This document shows, piece after piece, positions 7,949 to 16,877 of a stretch of 64,000 bases of DNA. The DNA is taken from assembly GCF_000760935.2 (NCBI RefSeq), contig NZ_CP049744.1:3999501-4063500 (forward strand), written 5' to 3'. Position 1 is the first letter of the stretch, and each line of letters begins with the position of its first letter. The position numbers and the translations under genes are program-made. The notes under the pieces are model-generated. The model made no database searches, was not told where the DNA came from, and saw nothing but the letters and a program-made list of their open reading frames with translations. Source of the DNA: Rhodococcoides fascians A25f. Lineage in GTDB: Bacteria > Actinomycetota > Actinomycetes > Mycobacteriales > Mycobacteriaceae.

Positions 7949-8966
7949 GCTGTGCCGGCCTCCACCCCAGGGCCGGACCCAGCTCGAGTGCCATGTCGGT
8001 GAGGATCTGTACGTAGTCCTCGTATTCGAAGCTGAACGGCAGAGCGAACGCCACCTCGTCCACCTCACGAAACGACTTGTTGGCATACAGCTGCTCGGCA
8101 ATGTCATCCGAGGTACCGACGAGGTCGGGTGCGAACATCATCCGCGCCGGGCCCTGCGGCTCGTGCGTGCGCGCCGATCGGCTCCGCGCATACTCCTCGT
8201 ACTTGGCGACCTGAGTGGCACTGGCATTGTCGGTCGGAATCACGACCAGTCCCTGCGACACCCTCGCATCGAGCCCTGCCGGGTGGAACTGCCGGAACGT
8301 GCGGATGTGCGAGAGCTGAATCTCGTCGAACTGGGTCGACTCCTCGGCACGCACCACGCTGCTCACCAGAAGATTCATCTCGTTCTCACCGGCCCACTGC
8401 GCCGAGCGAAGGCTTGCTCCGCCGTACCACATCCGATTCCGCAAACCGGGCGAATGCGGTTGCACACGATTGGAATACGATTCGATTCCTTCTGTTCCCG
8501 ACCAGCTCGACGCGGGCTCACCGGCCACGAAACCGAGCAACCTCGATACCCGTCCGTACCCGAAATCTTCGTCGTTCGCGGTGTCGGGATACAGCGAGTG
8601 CTTGACGCGCTCGAACTGCATCGGTGGACCGACGCTGACACCGGGATTGATCCGTCCACCCGAGAGCACGTCGACCGTCGCTAGATCCTCGGCCAAGCGC
8701 AGCGGGTTCTCCCAGCCCAACGGGGTCACCGCCGTACCGAGCGCTATCCGGTGGGTGCGCTGCGAGGCCGCGGCCATCACCGCAATCGGTGAAGAAATTC
8801 CGTACTGAAGATGTCGGTGGCGAAGCCAAGCACTGTCGAAGCCAAGCCGCTCGCCGAGTTCGATGATGCTCAACGTCGATTCGTGCCCTCGCGCGGGATC
8901 GTCTTCGTCGAACAACCCGATCGTGAGGAAGCCGAGCGAGCGCAGCGGCTGAGAAGGCTGGGGCAC
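7944..8966 (-). CDS. LLM-class flavin-dependent oxidoreductase
   Basis: A 340-residue bacterial-luciferase-like monooxygenase, a TIM-barrel enzyme using reduced FMN or F420. Typical features: LGFLTIGLF at the N-terminus, LGFDSAWLRHRHLQY, RIALGTAVTPLGWENPLRLAEDLATVD, SGGRINPGVSVG and a late NRMWYGGASL block. Substrate unknown. The GTG start has GAGGAG 7 bases upstream. The gene lies only 33 bases after the glycosyltransferase at 9000-9830 on the same strand, so it may be the last gene of that operon and act on the same product; this is an inference from position. A second LLM gene at 41512 is a distant relative. Confidence 0.87.
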   Translation of the reverse strand: MPQPSQPLRSLGFLTIGLFDEDDPARGHESTLSIIELGERLGFDSAWLRHRHLQYGISSPIAVMAAASQRTHRIALGTAVTPLGWENPLRLAEDLATVDVLSGGRINPGVSVGPPMQFERVKHSLYPDTANDEDFGYGRVSRLLGFVAGEPASSWSGTEGIESYSNRVQPHSPGLRNRMWYGGASLRSAQWAGENEMNLLVSSVVRAEESTQFDEIQLSHIRTFRQFHPAGLDARVSQGLVVIPTDNASATQVAKYEEYARSRSARTHEPQGPARMMFAPDLVGTSDDIAEQLYANKSFREVDEVAFALPFSFEYEDYVQILTDMALELGPALGWRPAQR

Positions 8967-8999
8967 TGGGTTACTCCTCGGTCCGAATGTTCGACCAGC

Positions 9000-9830
9000 C
9001 TAGGCGACGTGACCGGATGTTTGCCGAATCCCGGAGTCGCCGAACTCGATGAGACCGCGGGCCGCGAACGCGTCGAGCCAACCGACCATCGGCCACCGAC
9101 CCCATCGATCGAAGAACCTGCGCGCGTTGGCAACGATGTCGTCGAGATGCTCCACCGGAGGATCGGAGACCGGATGCCACTGGTGATACGCATGCGCCCC
9201 GCCCACCCACCGCAACCCCATGCCCGACGCCACCGCGGTGGCAGCGAAATCGGTGTCCTCGCCGCCGTAGCCGGTGTAGTCCTCGCAGAAACCACCCAGT
9301 TCGGTCCAGGTCTGCGTGGTGACGGCGAAGGACAGCGACCAGAAGAGGTCGAAGTTGTCCCCGTGTGCGACGGTTCCGGCCGGCGGATTCGGGCGCGCCG
9401 GATGTGGCGCGGTCAGTGCCGCCAGAGCCGGACCCTCGGTACCGACGTCGCGTTGTTTCAGGTAGGTGACCGGACCGCACAGCAGGGATCGTTCGTTACC
9501 CGGAGCGGCTGCCGCACAACGGTATTGCTCCAACAATCCTGGCCCCGGGATGCAGTCGACGTCGAGGAACACCAACAACTCTGCGCCGCGGTCGACTGCA
9601 GCAGCAGCGCCGAGGTTGCGCGCACGGGCCAGCGGTAGCGCGCCCTCCACGGGGATCTCGAGACATGTGGCGGCCGAACCGGTCCGGGTGAGTACGTCGG
9701 CAATTGCGTCGTCTCCCATGGACACGACGATGTGGTCGACCTGTTCCGCGGTGGTCCGTCGCAGACCGCGCACCTGAGCGCCCAGGTGCTCGTGTCGGCC
9801 GGCCACCACGGTGACGACCGCGATCTTCAC
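9000..9830 (-). CDS. Family 2 glycosyltransferase
   Basis: A 276-residue GT-A-fold glycosyltransferase. It begins KIAVVTVVAGRHEHLGAQV, has the metal-binding DxD-type motif in LLVFLDVDCIPG, and a galactosyltransferase-like C-terminal block (LGGFCEDYTGYGGEDTDF) in which the ED pair is the likely catalytic acid region. Ends in HAYHQWHP, typical of this group. No membrane segment, so cytosolic or peripheral. The true start is the GTG at 9830, overlapping the stop of the preceding gene as GTGA; the longer frame to 10223 is read-through of that gene. Fourth gene of a left-facing glycosyltransferase operon. Sugar and acceptor unknown. Confidence 0.87.
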   Translation of the reverse strand: MKIAVVTVVAGRHEHLGAQVRGLRRTTAEQVDHIVVSMGDDAIADVLTRTGSAATCLEIPVEGALPLARARNLGAAAAVDRGAELLVFLDVDCIPGPGLLEQYRCAAAAPGNERSLLCGPVTYLKQRDVGTEGPALAALTAPHPARPNPPAGTVAHGDNFDLFWSLSFAVTTQTWTELGGFCEDYTGYGGEDTDFAATAVASGMGLRWVGGAHAYHQWHPVSDPPVEHLDDIVANARRFFDRWGRWPMVGWLDAFAARGLIEFGDSGIRQTSGHVA

Positions 9831-10831
9831 TGCCGACTCCGTCGAGGTACTGACTGTTCGATGGCCCGGGCGGCTCTCTCGGGGGCACCATCGGTGTGCA
9901 GTGCCGACCACCGGGCACCCCCGAGATCGAGGGCGCGATCCGCTGCGGTGTGCCACCGAGCTACGGACGGCCATGTATCGAGCACCTCGGCGATCGACCC
10001 GTCGGCCAGGGCCCGTCCGGTGGCCGATTGCTCCCCGAAGGGCCGGACCTGCGGCACGACGACGGCGGGCGCACCCGACGCAGCGACGTCGGCGACGGCG
10101 TTCTGCCCGGCGTGTGTGACGACGAGAGCGGCCGAACACAGCACCGGCCACACGTCGTCGATCCAATCTCCGCCTGCGACGCCGAGGGCGCGAAACTCGA
10201 AGCGGTCGTCCACCGCGGACCACGAGTTCACCAGATCGCGGGTGAGCGACGTACCGCCTGCCGCACCCAACACCACAACCGTCGGATCGCCCGAACGCGA
10301 GGTTCGCTCGCGTCCGGCGAACCTACTGATCGATCCCGAGAACGTCGTCTTGTCCGCGTACGGCAGCAGCCAACCGGGGTCGTAGACCTCGCGTGACCAC
10401 GGCGCGAGGATGTGTGTCGCTGCCCGGTAGGCCAGACCGTGGATCGGATCGGTGCGCTCCCCCGGGATTGCCATGACGATCACCCGAACTCCCATGAGGC
10501 GCAGGAACATCGCCACTTCCACCGATACGTCCACCACGACCGCCGACGGTTTCTCACGCGCCACCCACTGCGCGACGATCGCCATCCGCTCGGTCAGACC
10601 GTCCACGTCGTGCGGTGCCCAGTGAAGCACTCCGCCCGCAGAACCATCCTGTGCCACAACGTCTGTGGACTCCTCCACATCGAAGGGTAGCGAGAGCCAC
10701 TCGGCCGCCGCATGCCCCGGAGGTCGAGGCCTCGAGGACAGAACGGTCATCGGTTCCGACATCGAGCGTGCGATGGCGTCGGCACGGGTGACATGACCGA
10801 CCCCGTGATGGTGCGCGTAATAGCCGATCAT
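9827..10831 (-). CDS. MurG/GT28-like glycosyltransferase
   Basis: A 334-residue GT-B-fold transferase. The N-terminus MIGYYAHHHGVGHVTRADAI has the glycine-rich acceptor loop seen in MurG/UGT-type enzymes. The C-terminal nucleotide-sugar site is recognisable: VVTHAGQNAVADVAASGAP, then VVVPQVRPFGEQ. No signal peptide or membrane segment. It starts at ATG 10831, overlapping the previous gene's stop as ATGA, and its own stop overlaps the next gene. Such tight packing suggests one complex or pathway. Donor and acceptor cannot be told from sequence alone. Confidence 0.85.
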   Translation of the reverse strand: MIGYYAHHHGVGHVTRADAIARSMSEPMTVLSSRPRPPGHAAAEWLSLPFDVEESTDVVAQDGSAGGVLHWAPHDVDGLTERMAIVAQWVAREKPSAVVVDVSVEVAMFLRLMGVRVIVMAIPGERTDPIHGLAYRAATHILAPWSREVYDPGWLLPYADKTTFSGSISRFAGRERTSRSGDPTVVVLGAAGGTSLTRDLVNSWSAVDDRFEFRALGVAGGDWIDDVWPVLCSAALVVTHAGQNAVADVAASGAPAVVVPQVRPFGEQSATGRALADGSIAEVLDTWPSVARWHTAADRALDLGGARWSALHTDGAPERAARAIEQSVPRRSRQ

Positions 10832-11937
10832 GCGATCGCGAGCCGATCGTCGACCGGGCCTGCGACCGCCTGGAGCGTCGAGCGGTACAGGGCCTCGTAC
10901 TCGTCGACCATCCGATCCATCGAGCACACCGCTTCGGCGCGTGCCCTGACGTCGCTTCTCTTCAGAGCGGCTGCCCGAGGGATCGCCGCGGCGAGGCCCT
11001 GAACATCGTCGGCCGGTACGAGTACGCCCGACGACGCGTCGACGATCTCCGGAATGCCGCCTCGTGCGAACGCTGCGACGGGAGTGCCGCAGGCCAGCGC
11101 TTCCGCCACCACCAGGCCGTACGGCTCGGACCACACCGGCGACACCAACGCGACCTCGGCGCCGGCCACCAACGCCGCCAACGCAGGCTGGTCGAGGTGA
11201 CCGACGTAGCGAATGTCCTCGTCGAGCAACGGTTCGACGACGTCATGGAAGTAGTCGAGGTTACTCAGCGGACCCGCGATGCGCAGCGAGCGTCCTGCTT
11301 GCTTCGCAGCGGCTATGGCCAGGTGCAGTCCTTTCTCCGGAACGACCCGGCCGGACCACACCACGTAATCGCCACCACTGCCGAAGGGCCACTCCTCCAA
11401 CGAAATTCCGTTGCGAATGACGACGGTGCCGGTAGTGACATCGGCCCATTGCGAGGCTGCGAACTCACTGACCGCGGCAAAGGTGTTGGCTCCGGCAGGG
11501 GCCAGCGCCACGGCCGACTCCAACCATGCGAACGGCGGTGTGTGCAGAGTCGTCACCATCGGCACCGACAATGTCGAGGACATAGCCAGCGGCAGGTAGT
11601 GCAGGCTGTGGTTGTGCACGATGTCGAAAGACTCCGACAACGTCCCTGCCAGTTCCATCATGACCGCAAGATAGGCGTGGTGTTCGCGAATCGCGGTCGG
11701 AGTGATCGCGACGTCGGCAATGGATATCGGCGTCAGATCCAGTGTTCGGACCGGTAGCAACGTCGCGTCCAGATCGACGCTCGAGCCGTCCGCTGCGAAC
11801 AAACTCACCTGGTGCCCGCGCTCGGTGAGCGCACGCACCAGGTTGTAGACATGTGCCTCCAGACCGCCCGCGAAAGGCTGGGCCACCGGAAAACTCGATG
11901 ACGCCAGCACCGCGATGCGAAGTGGGTTCTCGTTCAA
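10828..11937 (-). CDS. Family 4 glycosyltransferase
   Basis: A 369-residue GT4 (GT-B) enzyme. Features: RIAVLASSSFPVAQPFAGGLEAHVYNLVRALTERGH is split here as the N-terminal glycine-rich loop AGGLEAHVYNL; YVVWSGRVVPEKGLHLAI starts the second Rossmann domain; and the EX7E donor-site motif is intact in SEPYGLVVAEALACG. Translation begins at the TTG at 11937, since AAAGGAG precedes it by 5 bases and it overlaps the upstream stop as TTGA. Retaining transferases of this kind use nucleotide sugars to build glycolipids or capsules. Second gene of the left arm. Confidence 0.87.
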   Translation of the reverse strand: MNENPLRIAVLASSSFPVAQPFAGGLEAHVYNLVRALTERGHQVSLFAADGSSVDLDATLLPVRTLDLTPISIADVAITPTAIREHHAYLAVMMELAGTLSESFDIVHNHSLHYLPLAMSSTLSVPMVTTLHTPPFAWLESAVALAPAGANTFAAVSEFAASQWADVTTGTVVIRNGISLEEWPFGSGGDYVVWSGRVVPEKGLHLAIAAAKQAGRSLRIAGPLSNLDYFHDVVEPLLDEDIRYVGHLDQPALAALVAGAEVALVSPVWSEPYGLVVAEALACGTPVAAFARGGIPEIVDASSGVLVPADDVQGLAAAIPRAAALKRSDVRARAEAVCSMDRMVDEYEALYRSTLQAVAGPVDDRLAIA

Positions 11938-13013
11938 CGCATCTCCTTTGTCACTGCTGAATAGATTGCTGCGTGGGTTTCTGCGATCGTTCGTCTCTGC
12001 TTCGCTCGGACGCCGGGATCGAGTGCGGGCGTTCGATCGTCGTGCGCTGCCTGCACGGCCGCAACGAGGCCGGCCGCATCGAAAGAGTCGATTCCCATTC
12101 GGAAGCTGTGCACCGGGGCTTGGTCCGCATAGAAGCCGCAGTCCGACGCGACCACGGCCGTCCCGAGATCGCGGCACGCCTCCAGCCAGCCCGAGTGGGT
12201 GCCGAATCGATACGGCAGCAACGACACGTCGATCTCGGTGAGATAGTTCCAGAGCGCATCGTCGTCGAACCGCTGGTGCACCCGCACATCGACGTCGGGA
12301 AAAGTGTTGTAATCCAACAGCTTTGCGCCGACCGTGGGGCTGTACCAGTGACTGGTGGACTCGAAGACATCCTGGTCGATATCCAACCGAACCGTCGCGT
12401 CGGGCAGCGATCTCGCGGCCTCGATCACCGCGTCCATCACCGCCAGCGGGTCCATGTTGGATCGTAGGTTCTTGGCGTGGACACCGATGACGAACGACTC
12501 CGACCGGGGGCGGGCGCAGTTCATTCGCTCGAGCGGCACCACGTGAGGATGCTCCACCACGCTCGCGCGCACCCCCCACCGGTCGTGGATCCAGGCGGCC
12601 GCGCCCTCGGTCAGGGTGATCACCGCACTGGCTCCGCGAACCAGGACATCCAGCTGCCGCAGATGATCGGTGTTGTCGGCGACATGGGGATTGTGCAGAT
12701 CGTGGACGGTCAGAACCAACGCCTGACGGTGGACACGTAGGTGTTCGACGGTGCGAGCGAGCTCTTCGGGACCGAAGGACTCGAACCCGAAATGCACGTG
12801 CAGAACGTCGAACTGGACGTCGGTCTGCTCGGCGAGCCACTGTGCATCGAGAAGCCGCGGCGGCCACCACTGCCCGGGTACATCCACGCGGACGGGTGGA
12901 GGGTCGGGTAGCAACGTGACGGATTCGAGGGTGGATACCGCACCGTCGCCGAGCACCGGCAGCAGGTGCTGAACGTAGACGTGCGAGGACGGAACCGAGG
13001 CAACACGAATCAT
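11934..13013 (-). CDS. GT4-like glycosyltransferase, first gene of left operon
   Basis: A 359-residue protein with a GT-B look: LHVHFGFESFGPEELARTV and LVLTVHDLHNPHVADNTDH in the acceptor domain, an ITLTEGAAAWIHDRWGV block, then a donor half (VIGVHAKNLRSNMDPLAV, later SLLPYRFGTHSGWLEACRDLG) in which the usual EX7E glutamates are replaced by a THSGWLEAC stretch. It may therefore be a divergent or atypical GT4. The ATG at 13013 has GAAGGA 5-6 bases upstream. It lies 129 bases from the divergent WcbI gene, so the two operons probably share a control region. Confidence 0.78.
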   Translation of the reverse strand: MIRVASVPSSHVYVQHLLPVLGDGAVSTLESVTLLPDPPPVRVDVPGQWWPPRLLDAQWLAEQTDVQFDVLHVHFGFESFGPEELARTVEHLRVHRQALVLTVHDLHNPHVADNTDHLRQLDVLVRGASAVITLTEGAAAWIHDRWGVRASVVEHPHVVPLERMNCARPRSESFVIGVHAKNLRSNMDPLAVMDAVIEAARSLPDATVRLDIDQDVFESTSHWYSPTVGAKLLDYNTFPDVDVRVHQRFDDDALWNYLTEIDVSLLPYRFGTHSGWLEACRDLGTAVVASDCGFYADQAPVHSFRMGIDSFDAAGLVAAVQAAHDDRTPALDPGVRAKQRRTIAETHAAIYSAVTKEMR

Positions 13014-13142
13014 GACATCCTTCGGGTACAGGCAGGGCAATCGTGCCTGGTCCCGACACGCGATACGTGTCCAGTACCCACTTTCGTCAGGGTTCAATCG
13101 GGGTTGGCGCAGCAGGTCTTCCGGGGCTACGTTGACGAGGAA

Positions 13143-14129
13143 ATGGTCCACTACGAACGAGCACACGACGTCGGGGCAATCATGGACGGGCGCACCCGCC
13201 ACTACGGCGAATTCTACGAAGTAGCCGAACGACAACAGGGCCGTGACGCCCCTGAACACGACGACCGGCCGCTCCTTCTGGTCTGGGGAAATTGTCAGGC
13301 CGAGGCACTGCGTATTCTCCTCGATTCCGATCCGGCCATGCCGCTGCGGACGGTGCGCGTACCACCCGTCCACGAGCTCGAGTCCTCGGACTTGCCCTAT
13401 GTCGACCGGCTCGTGCGCCAGGCGTCGGTCCTTCTCACGCAACCGGTTCGGGCCGGCTATCGTTCGCTACCGCTCGGGGTACCCGATCTTGCCGAGACCC
13501 TGCCGCCCGACGCCACCGTCGTGCGATGGCCGGTGCTCAGATATGCAGGGCTGCATCCCTTTCAGGTGATCGTTCGACATCCGAGCGATCCTGCCGCCGT
13601 TCCGAGCCTGGTGCCGTACCACGACCTGCGCACGATACTTGCCGCTGAGTGCGGACTCGGCGAAGACGACGACTGGGACCGCTCCGTCTCGGACGACGGT
13701 CTCCGACACGCAGCCGAGTCGAGCCTCGACGAGTTGCGTCGGCGCGAGAGCCGAGATACCGACATCGCAGCGTCCGACCTGTTCGCCGATGCCGGGCGCG
13801 CTGCCACCCACACGATCAATCATGCGACCAATGTGGTGTTGACTGCGCTGGCGCAGCGGATTCTGGACCAGCTCGGCACCGGCTGCACCGCCGCGGATCC
13901 GGGCCGCGAATTGCTCGGTGGCGTCCGGGCACCGGTCGAGCGACGAGTACTCGAAGCACTCGGTCTCGACGGCGATCCACGGCCCGAGTGGACGGTGGAC
14001 GGCACACCGCATTCTCCGAGCTCGGTGCACCGTGCCCATCTGCGTTGGTATGCAGCCCATCCAGAATTCGTCGGTGCGGCGCTGCAGCGGCACTCGGAAC
14101 TGATTCGCATCCTGGAGCTGGTGCCGTGA
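13143..14129 (+). CDS. WcbI-type polysaccharide biosynthesis putative acyltransferase
   Basis: About 328 residues with the WcbI signature VWGNCQAEALRILLDSD near the N-terminus, followed by conserved YVDRLVRQASVLLTQPVR and RYAGLHPFQVIVRHPSD blocks. WcbI proteins occur in capsule clusters and are thought to be acetyl/acyl-transferases because of a CoA-binding SGNH-like fold; the GNCQ loop is the hallmark. The C-terminal 120 residues appear specific to this protein. ATG at 13143 is used, although ATG 13182 has a slightly better spaced G-rich site. Its stop overlaps the next gene as GTGA. Likely decorates the glycan made by the flanking transferases; that is inference. Confidence 0.75.
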   Translation: MVHYERAHDVGAIMDGRTRHYGEFYEVAERQQGRDAPEHDDRPLLLVWGNCQAEALRILLDSDPAMPLRTVRVPPVHELESSDLPYVDRLVRQASVLLTQPVRAGYRSLPLGVPDLAETLPPDATVVRWPVLRYAGLHPFQVIVRHPSDPAAVPSLVPYHDLRTILAAECGLGEDDDWDRSVSDDGLRHAAESSLDELRRRESRDTDIAASDLFADAGRAATHTINHATNVVLTALAQRILDQLGTGCTAADPGRELLGGVRAPVERRVLEALGLDGDPRPEWTVDGTPHSPSSVHRAHLRWYAAHPEFVGAALQRHSELIRILELVP

Positions 14130-16447
14130 CCCAGCCTGTGCACCATCTGGTCATCGGCCCTCCTGAGCACGGAGTGACTCGTTGCGCGCGCGAACTGGCC
14201 TCTGCGACAGCCAGTCCGGTGATCTCGAGCTTCGAAGATCTGCCCGTCGACATTCCGATACACGTGCATTTCACCGACCGGCTGTTCGGCCGAACCGCGG
14301 GTGAGGCCGCAGACGTGTTCGTCTCCGCGGTGGGACGGCACCGAGCTCCGATCACCGTCACACTGCACGACATCCCGCAGGCCTCGGATGGAACCGCGTT
14401 CGAAGCGCGAACGACATGCTATCGGCGGGTAATGGACTGCGTGTCTGCAGTCGTCGTCTCCAGCATGCACGAGCGGCTGCTGCTCGACGACGTAGCGCAC
14501 GACCGAATCGACACTCGCGTCATTCCGCTGCCGATCCACAGTGCTACAGCAGAACCCGGACCGCGCGACGCCGTGCGCAACGTCGTCGGCGTACTGGGGT
14601 TCGTGTACCCGGGCAAGGGGCACGAGGAAGTACTGCAGGCCATGAGATCTCTCGACACTGCTGTCGACCTGCTGTCGATCGGATCCGCGTCGCCGGGCCA
14701 CGAGACCATGATCGACGAACTCGCCTGTGCCGCGGCTCGACTCGGCCGTTCGTTCGGCTCCACCGGGTTCGTTCCCGACGCCGACCTCGACGGACTCCTT
14801 CGGTCGATCGCGATACCCGTCGCGTTCCACCGGCACCTGTCGGCATCCGGTTCCATCAACTCCTGGATCGCGGCAGGCCGTAGGCCGCTGGTCCCCCGCG
14901 GTCGGTACGTGGAGGAGATCGAGGCCAATTCTCCGGGGACACTCTGGATCCACGAGAACTCCGTCGACGGCCTCGCTGCCGCCATGATCGAGGCGCTGGA
15001 TCATCCCGAAAAGACCTGGCAGCAACCCGGCGTAACTTCCTATCCGACACTCCACCAGGCAGCGGCGCTGTATTCCGCACTGTTTCGCGAACAGAGCGTG
15101 CCGACGGCGCAGCAGCTCTCCGATGGGCGCTGGGTGGTACCGGACAATCGGTGGGACCTGGTGCCACCCGTCGACCGGAACCCGTCGGTGTCGGTGGTGA
15201 TTCCGTACTTCGAGCAACAACGCCGGTTGGAGTTCGTTCTGACCGCGCTGACCGAACAGACGTATCCGGCTTCTCGCATCCAAGTGATCGTGGCCGACGA
15301 CGGGTCCCCCGTAGCGCCCGACGTCGATGCCTTTCGCACCGCGCTGGACATCACCGTGATACGCCAATCCGACCTCGGCTTTCGTGCGGCAGCGGCCCGC
15401 AATCTCGGCGCGTCGGTCGCCCAGGGCGAGATTCTGTGTTTTCTCGACGCGGATACCGTTCCCGAGCCCGGGTACATCGTGGAATCGGCCCAGCTGCTCG
15501 CGGCCCTGCCCGACGGCCTCGCCGTGGGACGTCGACGGCACGCCGATCTGGAGGGCTGGACCTCGAGGGATGTGGCGGAGTGGCTCGGCGGGCGATCGGC
15601 CGGACCGCACGAGTTGACGGAACCGCTCTGGCTCCGAGACGGATATGCGCACTCGCGTGACTTGCTCGACGCCGATCGGCGCTCGTACCGGTACATCATC
15701 AGCGCGGTCATGTCGTGTACCCGGCAGCTCTTCACGGAGATCGGCGGGTTCGACGAGAGCATCGTCGGATACGGCGGCGAGGACTGGGATTTCGCGCACC
15801 GCGCCTACGACGCCGGAGCCGTCCTGGCACACCTGCCGCGCGCAGTCGCCTGGCACGACGGGCCGGAATGGGCCGAGCGGACGGGCGGAGACCGCGAACG
15901 CAAGAACATGGAGGCCATGATGTTGGCCTCGCGGATCACCGACCCGGCGGCGCGCACCCACGGTCTGCTCTACGCCGTGCCCGAGATCGTTGTGGTCGTG
16001 GATTCCGCAGGACACACCTCGGCGTCTCTACTGCACACCGTCGGATCCGTTCTGCGCGAACGAGATTGCGTCGTATGGATTCACGGCACCGACGCAGCCG
16101 AGTTGCGACGGCCGTGGGGCGACGTCGATCCGCGAGTGAAGCAGGGGCAACCGAGCGACACCGGCCGCAGCCACGCCGTTGTGCACGTACGCGGCCCGGT
16201 GCTGTTCGGCGAGCACGCTCTGCGTCGACTGCTCGCCACCGGGGCCGATCGGATGACAGTGGACGTCGGGGGTTCGGGAGTGGTCGAATTCAGCACTTCG
16301 CGCTCGAATGCACGTGCGGCGCGGTGGGCAGCGGCCCTGGAGCGCACACCGGAGGACGTGGCCGACGCATTGTTCGGCCACAACCACCGCACAGGTGTCG
16401 AATTCGGGTTGTCGATCGGCGAGCAGCAGCCGAACCTGGCCTGGTGA
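14126..16447 (+). CDS. Bifunctional GT4-GT2 glycosyltransferase fusion
   Basis: A 773-residue fusion. Residues about 1-320 form a GT-B-like half (ITVTLHDIPQASDG, VVGVLGFVYPGKGHEEVLQ, SASGSINSWIAAGRRPLVPR). Residues about 345-620 form a GT-A family 2 domain (SVSVVIPYFEQQRRLEF, VIVADDGSP, ILCFLDADTVPEPGY, GYGGEDWDFAHRAYDAG) related in layout to the GT2 at 9000-9830. The last 150 residues are a further Rossmann-like stretch of unknown role. GTG at 14126 is coupled to the WcbI gene stop; upstream open frame is read-through. Two sugar transfers by one chain would fit chain building on a single acceptor. Confidence 0.82.
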   Translation: MTQPVHHLVIGPPEHGVTRCARELASATASPVISSFEDLPVDIPIHVHFTDRLFGRTAGEAADVFVSAVGRHRAPITVTLHDIPQASDGTAFEARTTCYRRVMDCVSAVVVSSMHERLLLDDVAHDRIDTRVIPLPIHSATAEPGPRDAVRNVVGVLGFVYPGKGHEEVLQAMRSLDTAVDLLSIGSASPGHETMIDELACAAARLGRSFGSTGFVPDADLDGLLRSIAIPVAFHRHLSASGSINSWIAAGRRPLVPRGRYVEEIEANSPGTLWIHENSVDGLAAAMIEALDHPEKTWQQPGVTSYPTLHQAAALYSALFREQSVPTAQQLSDGRWVVPDNRWDLVPPVDRNPSVSVVIPYFEQQRRLEFVLTALTEQTYPASRIQVIVADDGSPVAPDVDAFRTALDITVIRQSDLGFRAAAARNLGASVAQGEILCFLDADTVPEPGYIVESAQLLAALPDGLAVGRRRHADLEGWTSRDVAEWLGGRSAGPHELTEPLWLRDGYAHSRDLLDADRRSYRYIISAVMSCTRQLFTEIGGFDESIVGYGGEDWDFAHRAYDAGAVLAHLPRAVAWHDGPEWAERTGGDRERKNMEAMMLASRITDPAARTHGLLYAVPEIVVVVDSAGHTSASLLHTVGSVLRERDCVVWIHGTDAAELRRPWGDVDPRVKQGQPSDTGRSHAVVHVRGPVLFGEHALRRLLATGADRMTVDVGGSGVVEFSTSRSNARAARWAAALERTPEDVADALFGHNHRTGVEFGLSIGEQQPNLAW

Positions 16448-16539
16448 CGGGTAATGCCGTGTCGGAGCGAACGATTCAATGAAGATCGATGGAAAGTACG
16501 AGTCTAGGCTCGTCGGGACGAAGTGAAGAGCAAGGTCGG

Positions 16540-16776
16540 ATGAAGATGAACAGAACGCTGTATTCGATGATCTGCATGATGGCGATCATCGCCTTCGTTG
16601 CATTGCTATGGGGCACAGTCGGGTACGTCTATGCCGACACCCACCCGTTGCGCCGCGCGGCGTTTGTCGGTGGCGGGGTGCTGATCTCGGGATGGCTGAT
16701 CGTGCTCGTCGCCGCGGGCGTCAAGGTTTCTCGGTTGAAGGCCCGCAGACGAGAGAGCAACTCCGACACCGATTGA
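16540..16776 (+). CDS. Small two-helix membrane protein
   Basis: A 78-residue protein with two hydrophobic helices (MICMMAIIAFVALLWGTVG and FVGGGVLISGWLIVLVAAG) joined by a short polar loop and ending in a basic tail (KARRRESNSDTD). No known family recognised. ATG 16540 is preferred over 16489 because AAGG lies a few bases upstream and the N-terminus is then short. It sits 101 bases before a CDP-alcohol phosphatidyltransferase gene on the same strand and may be co-transcribed with it. A role as a small membrane subunit is speculation. Confidence 0.6.
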   Translation: MKMNRTLYSMICMMAIIAFVALLWGTVGYVYADTHPLRRAAFVGGGVLISGWLIVLVAAGVKVSRLKARRRESNSDTD

Positions 16777-16877
16777 GAACGCCGGCGACGGGTACTCGGG
16801 ATTGAAGTCTCGACGTACACCCTCCAGTTCGGATGCTCGTCGGGTCCCTCGTATCGGGTGCCGAGCAAGGATCGTCG

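Noticed and set aside
13820..16015. 731-codon minus-strand frame across the glycosyltransferase fusion
   Set aside because: Antisense of a gene with clear GT motifs; no homology visible in its own product.
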